Program-made: the position numbers and the translations under genes
Shown here: piece after piece, positions 1 to 7,138 of the stretch
Position numbering within the stretch: the stretch's first letter is position 1
How the letters are laid out: each line of letters begins with the position of its first letter
DNA from: Anaerolineae bacterium
GTDB taxonomy: Bacteria > Chloroflexota > Anaerolineae > J102
Length of the DNA stretch: 8,659 nucleotides
Direction of reading: 5' to 3'
Assembly (NCBI GenBank): GCA_026985975.1
Contig: JALSPL010000426.1
Location: 1 to 8,659 of the forward strand
Notes under the pieces: model-generated
The model's input: only the letters and a program-made list of their open reading frames with translations
What the model was told of the DNA's origin: nothing
Databases searched by the model: none

Positions 1-16
1 TTATATCCAATTTGCT

Positions 17-90
17 GACGAAAATAGACGAAAGGACGAAGATTGACGAAGAAAATCGTCCATTTTCGTCTATCTTCGTCTATATTCGTC
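17..90. repeat. Inverted array of GACGAA-containing units
   Basis: On the plus strand GACGAA starts at 17, 27, 35 and 45, with spacings of 8-10 bases. From 57 onward the complement appears, with CGTC at 57, 67, 77 and 87 spaced exactly 10 bases. The two halves face each other and can pair as a long imperfect stem centred near 53; 17-26 matches 81-90 at 9 of 10 positions. It could fold as a cruciform or as a bidirectional RNA hairpin. Confidence 0.8.
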
Positions 91-341
91 TCCACGAGAG
101 AGATTATCCGTAGCAATCTGGGTAAAACTGCGTTCAAAGCAAAAAACGCCAGTGTCCAGTAAAAATCAATGCCAGCATCCGAGATGCGCCACAAATCAAT
201 CGATGATACGGCTTCCCCGAATCGGGTGATCCCGGAATGAAAGGATCAAAAAAAGCCAAAAAACAGCCATCTTCATAAATCATGATTGCCACGATGATCA
301 GCTTTTTGACTATCATAAAATAGCATTCATTTTCGGATGTC

Positions 342-347
342 ATTATA
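342..347 (-). promoter_or_regulatory. Possible -10 box TATAAT pointing left
   Basis: On the minus strand a perfect TATAAT lies at 347-342 in AT-rich surroundings. The best upstream hexamer at 18-base spacing is TTGGTC, a poor -35 match. If real, it would drive a transcript toward the left edge, for a gene beyond the window. A chance match in AT-rich DNA is quite possible. Confidence 0.2.
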
Positions 348-409
348 CAAAATAGAACGCCAAAAGACCAATCACCGCCATCCCTGTTCCGAAAATAAAC
401 GTTGGCGTC

Positions 410-436
410 GTTTGCAGAGACGCTCTCGAAGCAAAC
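410..436. repeat. Small imperfect hairpin, partly overlapped by a 10-base direct repeat
   Basis: GTTTGC (410-415) pairs with GCAAAC (431-436). Inside it GAGA (417-420) pairs with TCTC (424-427) around a CGC loop. The direct repeat AAACGTTGGC lies at 397-406 and 433-442, the second copy overlapping the right arm. No function is recognised; it may be a degenerate mobile-element end or an RNA structure. Confidence 0.45.
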
Positions 437-456
437 GTTGGCCTGGCGCTCAACCA

Positions 457-513
457 CGTAATGCGTAAAACGTAAAACGTGAAGACCTTACGCATTACGC
501 ATTACGTTTTACG
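457..513. repeat. Converging CGTAAnn heptamer arrays forming an inverted repeat
   Basis: The left arm has units CGTAATG (457), CGTAAAA (464), CGTAAAA (471) and CGTGAAG (478). The right arm, read on the minus strand from 513, has CGTAAAA, CGTAATG, CGTAATG and CGTAAGG. Perfect 12-base pairings exist between 457-468 and 488-499 and between 464-475 and 502-513, so alternative hairpins are possible. The same array type recurs at 2206-2233 within the adenylation domain. Confidence 0.8.
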
Positions 514-561
514 GGCTTGGCTGTCCCACCAGATTGACTTGCACATTGCGCCCTTCGGGCT

Positions 562-598
562 AGATTCCTCCTCCCTGCGGTCGTCGGAATGACGTAAC
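562..598. repeat. Interspersed GATTCC...GGAATGAC palindromic repeat
   Basis: The ends GATTCCTC (563-570) and GGAATGAC (586-593) frame a GC-rich centre, and ATTCC (564-568) is the inverse of GGAAT (586-590). Sequences of the form GATTCCTC...GCGGTCG...GGAATGAC are, from memory, a widely scattered intergenic repeat in many bacterial phyla. Recognition is by pattern only; copy number in this genome cannot be seen here. Confidence 0.55.
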
Positions 599-618
599 GA
601 AATTTTTATCGCTATCGG

Positions 619-654
619 CGGGCAACCGCCCGTGACGCCTGCTTGAAAACAAGC
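619..654 (-). terminator. Tandem short hairpins 3' of the hybrid synthase, weak terminator candidate
   Basis: The first hairpin met by transcription is GCTTG/CAAGC with a four-base loop (641-654), starting about 73 bases past the stop codon. The second is CGGGC/GCCCG with a four-base loop (619-632). Neither is followed directly by a T tract on the transcribed strand, so intrinsic termination is uncertain; they may instead protect the mRNA 3' end. Confidence 0.3.
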
Positions 655-727
655 CGGATTGCCATCACGATGTCCCTATCGACGAAACACAGTTTTCACG
701 AACAGACCGCGCAGGCGGATTTCCCGT

Positions 728-859
728 TCAGGTGGACTTGCCGCCGCGGGCGGGGGGCCTGGGGCGACGACGGCGGCGTTGCTGACGCTGTTTTTCGGCC
801 CGACGTCGCGCGTCCTCCGCCAGAGAACTCTGTGGCGGCGTTTTTTCTGGCGAGAGATG
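728..859 (-). other. Arg-rich C-terminal tail after the PCP
   Basis: The last 43 residues (2094-2136) follow the PCP and contain a helical RRRAEKQRQQ stretch, then a run of arginines and a Pro/Arg/Gly end. Segments of the RAEKQ type after the last carrier domain are, from memory, common in NRPS proteins whose chain passes to a further enzyme. Their presence in place of a thioesterase suggests a handover in trans. The function is inferred; the tail could also be an unstructured extension. Confidence 0.5.
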
Positions 860-3800
860 TTCGGAGAGATCGGCAATGGTGGGGTAACGGAACAGATCCA
901 CCATGTTGAAAGATTGATGAAAAGCCGCCTCCAGCTTATCGCTCACCTTCGCCAGTAGCAGGGAATGCCCGCCCAGTTCGAAGAAATTATCATGGATGCC
1001 GACCTTATCAATGCCCAACGCCTCCTGCCAGATAGCCGCTATCTGATGCTCGATTTCGTTGCGGGGCGGTGCGTAGTCCGTAGCCAGCTCCGGCCTGTCC
1101 GCCGAAGGGATCGGCAGCCGCTTGCGATCCACTTTGCCGTTAGGCGAAAGCGGAAAGGCCTCCATGATCATAAAATAGGAAGGAACCATGTAATCGGGCA
1201 GGTCTTTCTCTACAAAGGCCCGCAATTCGCCCGCACTGAGCGTCTCTCCAGACACAGGAATCACATACGCTACCAGCCTTACGCCGCCCGGCGTGCCGGT
1301 TACTGCCAACGTTACAGCGTTTTCCACCGCCGGATGCCGCAGGAGCAAATTGTCGATCTCGCCCAGTTCCACGCGGAACCCGCGAATCTTGACCTGAAAG
1401 TCCACGCGGCCCAGATATTCGATGTTGCCATCGGGCAGCCAGCGGGCCAGGTCGCCGGTGCGATACATGCGACTCCCCGGCGTCAGTGCGTAGGGATCGG
1501 GCAAAAACCGTTCGGCGGTGATGGCGGGGCGATTGAGATAACCGCGGGCTACGCCCGGTCCGCCGATGTAGATCTCACCGGGCACGCCCACCGGCACAGG
1601 CTGCAGGAACTCGTCCAACAGATACACCCGCACGTTGTCCAGCGGTCTGCCCACTGGCACCGTAGACGTGCTGAGAATGGTGCGCACCTGATAACTGGTG
1701 GGGCCGATAGTGGTTTCGGTGGGACCATAGCCGTTGAGGAAGACGCGCCCGCCAGGCAGCCATTTTTCCACAATATCCCAGGTGCAGGCCTCGCCAGCCG
1801 AAACCACCGTGTGTAGCGAGGGAAACAGCGCCGGATCATAATCCTTGAGAATGGTGGGAGGCAGAATGGCGGCGTTGACCTGACGCCGTCGCACCAGATC
1901 GGCCAATTTTTTCTCCGAAAGCAGCGTGGTGCGCTCCGCCAGATGCAGAGAGCCGCCATTGGCCAGGGCCCATACGATCTCTGATGTGGCGGCGTCGAAG
2001 CTGAAAGAGGCGAATTGCAGCACTCTGACGCGGCTGTCGCCGCCATAGGCCTTGCGCTGTCCGATAATAAAATTCATCAACCCGCGATGGTGTAGCAGCA
2101 CGCCCTTGGGGCGGCCGGTGGAACCAGAGGTGTAGATGACGTAGGCGAGGTTGTCAGGGGAGAGGGAGACGTTGGGGTTCGTGTCGGGGTAGGACGCGTA
2201 GGCGTCGTAATCCGTAATACGTAAAACGTGGAGGGAATCCCAGGGCTGATCACTGAACACTTCATTCTCCTGGTCCGCCAGCAGCAACCGAAGGCCACTG
2301 TCCTCGATCATGTAGCGAATGCGCTCGGGGGGATAGGTGGGATCGATGGGCAGATAAGCGCCGCCCGCCTTGAGCACGCCCAGCATGGCGATGATCATCT
2401 CCAGAGATCGAGGCAGCATGACGCCCACAGGCGCATCAGGCCCGACGCCCTGCCGCCGCAGGTAATGAGCGAGTTGATTGGCGCGCTCATTCAATTCTTC
2501 GTAGCTCAACGACTGCTCGCCAAAGGTCACTGCCGTGGCCCGGGGACGCCGCATCGCATAGGTTTCTACAAGCTGATGAAAGTAGAGCTCGGGAACGGGC
2601 GCTTGCGTATGATTCCAGTCCATCACCAGGGTGCGCTGCTCAGTATCCGTAAGCATTCGCAGATGGCCAACAGGGGCGTCGGGCTCATCCACAATGCGAT
2701 GCAACAACATCTGGAAATGGCGCAACATGCGTGTGATGGTGCGTTCTTCGAACAAATCGGTGTTGTAGGTGATGGATGCAGCCAGCTCGTCGCCCGTCTC
2801 GGCCATGAGCATGGTCAAATCCATGGGCGTCTTCTGCTCTTCGATGCGGATGGAAGTCAGGGGCATGCCCGCCAGATCCATCTCCAGCCCTTCGGCGTCC
2901 AGGGCGAACTGCGAGAGGCCCTCCTCGTGCAGACGATGCGCCCGCTGCAACACGAACATCACCTGGAAGATGGGCGTGTAGGCGGCGCTGCGCTCGGGCG
3001 CCACCTTCTCCACCATGAGATTGAAGGGATAATCCTGATGCGCCAGCGCTCCCAGCACCGTCTCTTTCACCTGATCCAGAAAATCAACGAAAGCGGGATT
3101 GCCCGAAAAATCGGAGCGCAACGGCACAGGATTGACAAAATACCCCACAATGTTTTCCAGACCGGGCAAGGTGCGGCCGGCGGTGGGCGTGCCCACGATA
3201 ATGTCATTTTGCCCCGAATAGCGGCGCAGCAGCACCTTGAACGCCGCCAGCAGCGTCATGAAGTTGGTCACGCTCTGTTGTTCGGAAAGAGACTTCAGAG
3301 CCTGGCTGAGAGTGCGCCCCAGTTTCAGCGTCTTGGTGGCCCCATGGAAGGTTTGCACAGCAGGGCGGGGATGATCGGTGGGGAGATTGAGCAGGGGCAG
3401 CTCGCCCGACAACCGATCCCGCCAATAGCGCCACAGCCTCTCGCCGGCAGGACTCTCCAGCATCTGCATCTGCCAGCGCACGAAATCGGTGTAACGAATG
3501 GAAAGGGGCGGCAGCGCCCGGTCCGGGTCATCTGCGGGCCAGAGCATGGTCAATTCACCCAGCAACACGGCCAACGACCACAAATCCACCACGATGTGAT
3601 GAGCGCTGAGCAGGAAGACGAAGTCTTCATCGGCCAGCTCGAAAACGTAAAGCCGCAGCAACGGCCCCAGTTGCAGATTGAAAGGCAGCGCCGACAACCG
3701 TTTCAATTCCTCATGCAGCCGCTGATCATTCCAGCCGCGGGCGTTGATCAGATGGAAGTAAGGCGGGATGTCATCGGCAATTCGCTGCCGGGGCTCGCCG

Positions 3801-6800
3801 CCTACGGCAAAAAAGGTCGTGCGCAGCGAGGGATGACGGCGGAAGAGGGCGTCGAAACGCACCTGCAACCGATCCACATCCAGCGCAGCCCTGACCCGGG
3901 CGGCGTAGGTGGGATTGAAGATGCTGTCAGGCGAGACCTGATGCTGGAACCACATGGCCCGCTGACCATAGGACAGGGGATAATCGGGATAATCCTCCTC
4001 GGCGGGCGTCAGAGGGATGCCGCGGCCCGGCTCCCGGGAAAGTTGCGGTGCGATCAACGTCACCAGCTCATCGACGCAAGGCCCCTTGACCAGCTCGGCG
4101 ATGGGGATTTCCACCCGCAGCTCCCGCTCCACCACGTTCTTCAATTCCACCGCCATGATGGAATCCATGCCCAGATAGATGAGCGGCTGATCGGCGGGGA
4201 TGTCGTCGGGCGCCATGCGCAGCACGCGGCCCACCTGCTGGCGCAGATATGCCGTCAACAATTCCTCGCGCTCCTCAACTGTCGCCTCCCGGAGACGCTC
4301 CGGGATGAGGGGCGTGGCGGGAGCCTCATCCTCTACGGCCATCTCCGCCCGCGCCATCTCTTTCTCCTTTTCCAGCGCTCCTGCTGTGGGCCGGGCGCCA
4401 AACCAGTAGCGTTTGCGCTGGAAGGGATAGAGAGGCAGACGGATGCGGGGATGCTGGCCGGGATAGAAGGCCGCCCAATCCACCTGCACGCCGCCCGCAT
4501 ACAGCCCGGCCACCGCTTCCAGAATCGCATCCACATCCGCCTGCTTGCGGTGCAGGGACCCCGCCCATGTCAATCTGGAATCGTCGAGGACGCGGCGGCC
4601 CATGCCGATGAGCGCCGGGTGCGGCCCAATTTCGAGATAAACCTGGCAGCCGCGGGCGTCCAGCGTGCGCATCCCCGCCTCGAACTGCACCGCGGCCATG
4701 ATGTGCCGCCGCCAGTAGTCGGCGTCCGGAACCTCGCCCGGCCCGAAGATCTTGCCGGTGACATTGGAGACCAGGCGAATGGCCGGAGCCTGATAGCTGA
4801 CGGTGCGGGCGATGGCCGTGAACGCATCCAACATGGGGGCCATAAGGCTGGAATGGAAGGCGTGGGAGACCTGGAGAGGACGCGTGGCGACGCCGCGGGC
4901 CTCGAACGCCGCCACCGCCGCTTCCACCGCCTCGGTGCGGCCCGAGATCACCGTATTGCCGGGGCCGTTGATCCCGGCTATGGAGAGATCATCGCCATAG
5001 AGCGCCACCACCGGCGCCACATCGTCCACCGGTGCAAACAGCACGGCCATGCTCCCCTCGCGCGGCAACGCCTGCATCAAGCGCCCGCGGGCGGCGATGA
5101 GCTTGGCGCCGTCGGCCAGACTCATCACCCCGGCAATGACCGCGGCCGCGTATTCCCCCACGCTGTGGCCCAACACGAAATCGGGCTTCAGGCCCCAACT
5201 CCGCCACAAGCGGGCCAGCGCGTACTCGATGGCGAACAGCGCCGGCTGCGTAAAGGCGGTGTCATGAATCCGTGCGTCTTCGGGATGGGCGGGGAACAGG
5301 ACGTCGAGCAGGGGCGCAGACAGATGCCCGTCCAGCGCCGCCGCGGCTTCGTCCAGGGCCTGACGGAATGCGGGCTCGGTCTCATAGAGTTGTTTGCCCA
5401 TGCCCGGATACTGCGCGCCCTGGCCGGTGAACAGCCAGGCCATCTTGCGACGTTCGGCCCGCCGCGCCTGGCCGCGACGCACGCCCGGCCCCGGTCTGCC
5501 GTCGGCCGCCGCCAGCAGACGCTCTCGCAGCGTCGCCCGATCGCCGCCGACAACCGCCAACCGCCGATCGAGATGGGTGCGGGTCACCGCTGCGTTGTAG
5601 CAAATATCAGCCAGGGACAAATCGTCATGCTCGGCCAGAAAACGGGCGTACGCGGCCGCCAGGTCATTCAGAGCGGCGTCATCCTGCGCCGAAAGCGTCA
5701 GCGCGTAGCCCGTTCGCTGGCTGGCCCGACCAGGTTTCTGCTCGGGCGCTTCGCCCAGCACGATGTGGGCGTTGGTGCCGCCAAAGCCGAAGGAGCTGAC
5801 GCCCGCGAAGCGGGGACGCTCGCCCCGACGCCAGGCCACGGGCTGCGTGGGAATGGCCAGCGGCATGCGGTCGATGGCGATGTGCGGGTTGATTCGCGTG
5901 AAATGAAGATGCGGCGGGATTTCCTCGTGGTAGAGGGAGAGCGCCGCTTTGATCAGCCCGGCAATGCCTGCCGCCGATTCCAGATGCCCGATGTTGGTCT
6001 TGACCGAGCCCAGCCAGGTGGGATGTGTGTGGCTGCGGCGGGCCAGCACGGCGCCCAGGGCCGCCACCTCGATGGGGTCGCCCAGGTGGGTGCCGGTGCC
6101 GTGAGCCTCGATGTAATCCGCTTCCTCCGGCTTCAGACCCGCAGCGGCCCAGGCCGCCCGGATGACCGCCTGCTGCGAGAGGCCGTTGGGCGCGGTGAGA
6201 CCATTGCTGTGGCCGTCCTGATTCACTGCCGAACCATGAATCACCGCCCAGATATGATCGCCATCCCGCACCGCATCGGAAAGGCGCTTGAGCACGACTA
6301 CGCCCACGCCCTCGCCCCGCACATAGCCGTCGGCCGCGGCGTCGAAGGTCTTGCACCGGCCCTGAGGGGACATCATTCCCGCCTGGGAAAAAGTGATGGT
6401 GAGCTCGGGTGAGAGGATCAGGTTCACGCCCGCGGCCAGGGCCAGATCGCATTCGCCGCTGCGCAAGCTGGCCGCGGCCAGATGCGTCGTCACCAGAGAG
6501 GAAGAACAGGCCGTGTCAACAGCCACGCTGGGCCCGCGGGCGTCCAGAATGTAGGAGAGGCGATTGGCGACGATGCTGAAGGCGTTGCCGGCGCCGGTGT
6601 AGGGATCGATCTGCTGAATGGCGTCGGGCATTCGCGCCTGCAAACGACTGTAATCATTGTTGGAAACGCCCACGAACACGCCGGTTTTGCTGCCGGCGAT
6701 GACATCCGCGGGAATCCCGGCATCCTCCAGCGCCTCCCACGCCGTCTCCAGCAACAAACGCTGCTGCGGATCCATGCGCTCGGCCTCGCGAGGGGAGATG

Positions 6801-7138
6801 CCGAAAAACGAGGCGTCGAATTTGTCCACATCGGGCAGAAAACCGCCCCATTTCGTGATCATCTTGCCCGGCCCGCCTTCGGGATCGTAGAACTCGTCCG
6901 CGTCCCAGCGATCGGGCGGCGTCTCGATGACGCCATCGACGCCCTCGTGCAGCATCCGCCAGAAAGCATCGGGCCCGCGACCGCTCATGCCGGGCATGCG
7001 CACGCCGATGCCGATAATGGCGATGGGCTCGCCCGGCGCATGGGCTCGGGCTCTGGCCTCCGCCAGTTCCTTCTCCAGTTTCTGAATTTTGAGCAGCGCT
7101 TTTTTGATCAAAGCAGCTTGGGATTTTTTTTCAGCCAT
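728..7138 (-). CDS. Hybrid PKS-NRPS megasynthase: docking-KS-AT-ACP-C-A-PCP-basic tail
   Basis: A 2136-residue protein that adds one malonyl unit and then one amino acid to an incoming acyl chain. Domain order: helical docking segment 1-34; ketosynthase 35-460 (Cys211, His346, His385); acyltransferase 566-850 (Ser659 in GHSVGE, HAFH at 759-762, malonyl type); ACP 960-1035 (Ser993); condensation 1050-1490 (HHIVVD at 1180-1185); adenylation 1520-2010; PCP 2025-2090 (Ser2059 in LGGHSL); Arg-rich tail 2094-2136. No KR, DH, ER or methyltransferase lies between AT and ACP, so the beta-keto group should be kept. No thioesterase or reductase follows the PCP. The ATG is chosen because it directly precedes the docking helix and no family sequence is missing. 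It follows the upstream PKS by 74 bases on the same strand, in an apparent operon. No frameshift or lost key residue was found. Architecture is certain; substrate and product are not. Confidence 0.97.
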   Translation of the reverse strand: MAEKKSQAALIKKALLKIQKLEKELAEARARAHAPGEPIAIIGIGVRMPGMSGRGPDAFWRMLHEGVDGVIETPPDRWDADEFYDPEGGPGKMITKWGGFLPDVDKFDASFFGISPREAERMDPQQRLLLETAWEALEDAGIPADVIAGSKTGVFVGVSNNDYSRLQARMPDAIQQIDPYTGAGNAFSIVANRLSYILDARGPSVAVDTACSSSLVTTHLAAASLRSGECDLALAAGVNLILSPELTITFSQAGMMSPQGRCKTFDAAADGYVRGEGVGVVVLKRLSDAVRDGDHIWAVIHGSAVNQDGHSNGLTAPNGLSQQAVIRAAWAAAGLKPEEADYIEAHGTGTHLGDPIEVAALGAVLARRSHTHPTWLGSVKTNIGHLESAAGIAGLIKAALSLYHEEIPPHLHFTRINPHIAIDRMPLAIPTQPVAWRRGERPRFAGVSSFGFGGTNAHIVLGEAPEQKPGRASQRTGYALTLSAQDDAALNDLAAAYARFLAEHDDLSLADICYNAAVTRTHLDRRLAVVGGDRATLRERLLAAADGRPGPGVRRGQARRAERRKMAWLFTGQGAQYPGMGKQLYETEPAFRQALDEAAAALDGHLSAPLLDVLFPAHPEDARIHDTAFTQPALFAIEYALARLWRSWGLKPDFVLGHSVGEYAAAVIAGVMSLADGAKLIAARGRLMQALPREGSMAVLFAPVDDVAPVVALYGDDLSIAGINGPGNTVISGRTEAVEAAVAAFEARGVATRPLQVSHAFHSSLMAPMLDAFTAIARTVSYQAPAIRLVSNVTGKIFGPGEVPDADYWRRHIMAAVQFEAGMRTLDARGCQVYLEIGPHPALIGMGRRVLDDSRLTWAGSLHRKQADVDAILEAVAGLYAGGVQVDWAAFYPGQHPRIRLPLYPFQRKRYWFGARPTAGALEKEKEMARAEMAVEDEAPATPLIPERLREATVEEREELLTAYLRQQVGRVLRMAPDDIPADQPLIYLGMDSIMAVELKNVVERELRVEIPIAELVKGPCVDELVTLIAPQLSREPGRGIPLTPAEEDYPDYPLSYGQRAMWFQHQVSPDSIFNPTYAARVRAALDVDRLQVRFDALFRRHPSLRTTFFAVGGEPRQRIADDIPPYFHLINARGWNDQRLHEELKRLSALPFNLQLGPLLRLYVFELADEDFVFLLSAHHIVVDLWSLAVLLGELTMLWPADDPDRALPPLSIRYTDFVRWQMQMLESPAGERLWRYWRDRLSGELPLLNLPTDHPRPAVQTFHGATKTLKLGRTLSQALKSLSEQQSVTNFMTLLAAFKVLLRRYSGQNDIIVGTPTAGRTLPGLENIVGYFVNPVPLRSDFSGNPAFVDFLDQVKETVLGALAHQDYPFNLMVEKVAPERSAAYTPIFQVMFVLQRAHRLHEEGLSQFALDAEGLEMDLAGMPLTSIRIEEQKTPMDLTMLMAETGDELAASITYNTDLFEERTITRMLRHFQMLLHRIVDEPDAPVGHLRMLTDTEQRTLVMDWNHTQAPVPELYFHQLVETYAMRRPRATAVTFGEQSLSYEELNERANQLAHYLRRQGVGPDAPVGVMLPRSLEMIIAMLGVLKAGGAYLPIDPTYPPERIRYMIEDSGLRLLLADQENEVFSDQPWDSLHVLRITDYDAYASYPDTNPNVSLSPDNLAYVIYTSGSTGRPKGVLLHHRGLMNFIIGQRKAYGGDSRVRVLQFASFSFDAATSEIVWALANGGSLHLAERTTLLSEKKLADLVRRRQVNAAILPPTILKDYDPALFPSLHTVVSAGEACTWDIVEKWLPGGRVFLNGYGPTETTIGPTSYQVRTILSTSTVPVGRPLDNVRVYLLDEFLQPVPVGVPGEIYIGGPGVARGYLNRPAITAERFLPDPYALTPGSRMYRTGDLARWLPDGNIEYLGRVDFQVKIRGFRVELGEIDNLLLRHPAVENAVTLAVTGTPGGVRLVAYVIPVSGETLSAGELRAFVEKDLPDYMVPSYFMIMEAFPLSPNGKVDRKRLPIPSADRPELATDYAPPRNEIEHQIAAIWQEALGIDKVGIHDNFFELGGHSLLLAKVSDKLEAAFHQSFNMVDLFRYPTIADLSEHLSPEKTPPQSSLAEDARRRAEKQRQQRRRRRPRPPARGGKST
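869..3991 (-). other. NRPS module C-A-PCP
   Basis: This is the NRPS half, residues 1050-2090. The C domain begins with YPLSYGQRAMWF and carries HHIVVDLWSL (1180-1189), the form I associate with C domains that accept a polyketide acyl donor. The A domain shows the core motifs: A3 YTSGSTGRPKG (1669-1679), A4 FSFDAATSE (1712-1720), A5 NGYGPTE (1802-1808), A7 YRTGDL (1892-1897), A8 from 1910 to 1928, and A10 NGKVDRK with Lys2002. The PCP has Ser2059. No epimerase, methyltransferase or cyclisation domain is inserted, so an unmodified L-amino acid is the default prediction. Specificity residues, aligned by eye to GrsA, read D-A-S-I-V-A-G-I-G-K. Confidence 0.92.
2206..2233. repeat. CGTAAnn heptamer array inside the adenylation-domain coding sequence
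   Basis: Four seven-base units in register on the plus strand: CGTAATC (2206), CGTAATA (2213), CGTAAAA (2220) and CGTGGAG (2227). The non-coding array at 457-484 has the same four-unit order with three differences in 28 bases. On the coding strand the array specifies residues 1636-1645 (LHVLRITDYD), in the variable stretch just before core A3. The frame is kept and the segment length looks normal for the family. Confidence 0.75.
4034..7036 (-). other. PKS module KS-AT(malonyl)-ACP, non-reducing
   Basis: This is the PKS half of the hybrid protein, residues 35-1035. The KS has the decarboxylative-condensing triad: Cys211 in DTACSSS, His346 in EAHGTGT and His385 in KTNIGH. The AT is in cis, with active Ser659 in GHSVGE. 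HAFH at 759-762 replaces the YASH of methylmalonyl-specific ATs, so malonyl-CoA is the expected extender. The KS-to-AT linker and the post-AT linker (LPLYPFQRKRYWF, 901-913) are normal. The ACP follows after about 45 residues, with Ser993 in LGMDSIMAVELK. No room remains for reductive domains, so the extended chain should stay a beta-ketothioester. Confidence 0.93.
7037..7138 (-). other. N-terminal docking helix of the hybrid synthase
   Basis: Residues 1-34 form one continuous predicted amphipathic helix rich in Lys, Leu and Ala (core ALLKIQKLEKELAEARA), ending just before the KS start EPIAIIGIG. This pattern matches N-terminal class 2 docking segments of cyanobacterial and myxobacterial PKSs. 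It is the likely receptor for the acidic tail of the upstream PKS and sets the order of the two proteins in the assembly line. Assignment is by pattern; no structure or binding data are available here. Confidence 0.65.

Larger units (their letters stand above)
1..727. other. Non-coding, repeat-rich region downstream of the cluster
   Basis: No convincing gene is present. The stretch 100-400 is clearly richer in A and T than the synthase genes. The region holds, from left to right, an inverted GACGAA-unit array (17-90), a direct repeat AAACGTTGGC (397-406 and 433-442) flanking most of a small hairpin (410-436), converging CGTAAnn heptamer arrays (457-513), a GATTCC/GGAATGAC repeat (562-598), and two short hairpins beyond the synthase stop (619-654). 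Such a crowd of repeat families marks the end of the transcribed block and a likely site of past rearrangement. Confidence 0.8.

Noticed and set aside
397..442. An integron attC or insertion-sequence end, suggested by the repeated AAACGTTGGC
   Set aside because: The GTTGGC cores do not fit GTTRRRY, no integrase or transposase is nearby, and the repeats are too short for IS termini with target duplication.
134..457. A 107-codon open frame on the minus strand in the non-coding region, with a hydrophobic middle
   Set aside because: It begins at a GTG at the edge of the heptamer array, has no clear ribosome binding site, overlaps the small hairpin and direct repeat, and resembles no family I know. 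A real small membrane protein cannot be fully excluded.
1..513. A CRISPR array, suggested by the regularly spaced short repeats
   Set aside because: Units are only 6-10 bases, spacers are absent or 2-4 bases, and the arrays are inverted. No cas gene is present.
550..560. A GCCC-TTC-GGGC mini-hairpin as a terminator
   Set aside because: The stem is four base pairs with no T tract on either side, so it is too weak to call.
643..958. Short plus-strand open frames over the end of the synthase gene
   Set aside because: They are antisense to the Arg-rich tail and PCP, and their Arg/Pro-rich composition follows from that.
2228..6412. A 1394-codon open frame on the plus strand
   Set aside because: It lies wholly antisense to the hybrid synthase, whose motifs are complete. 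Its translation is rich in His, Gln, Arg and Gly with no recognisable domain, the usual shadow of GC-rich codon use.
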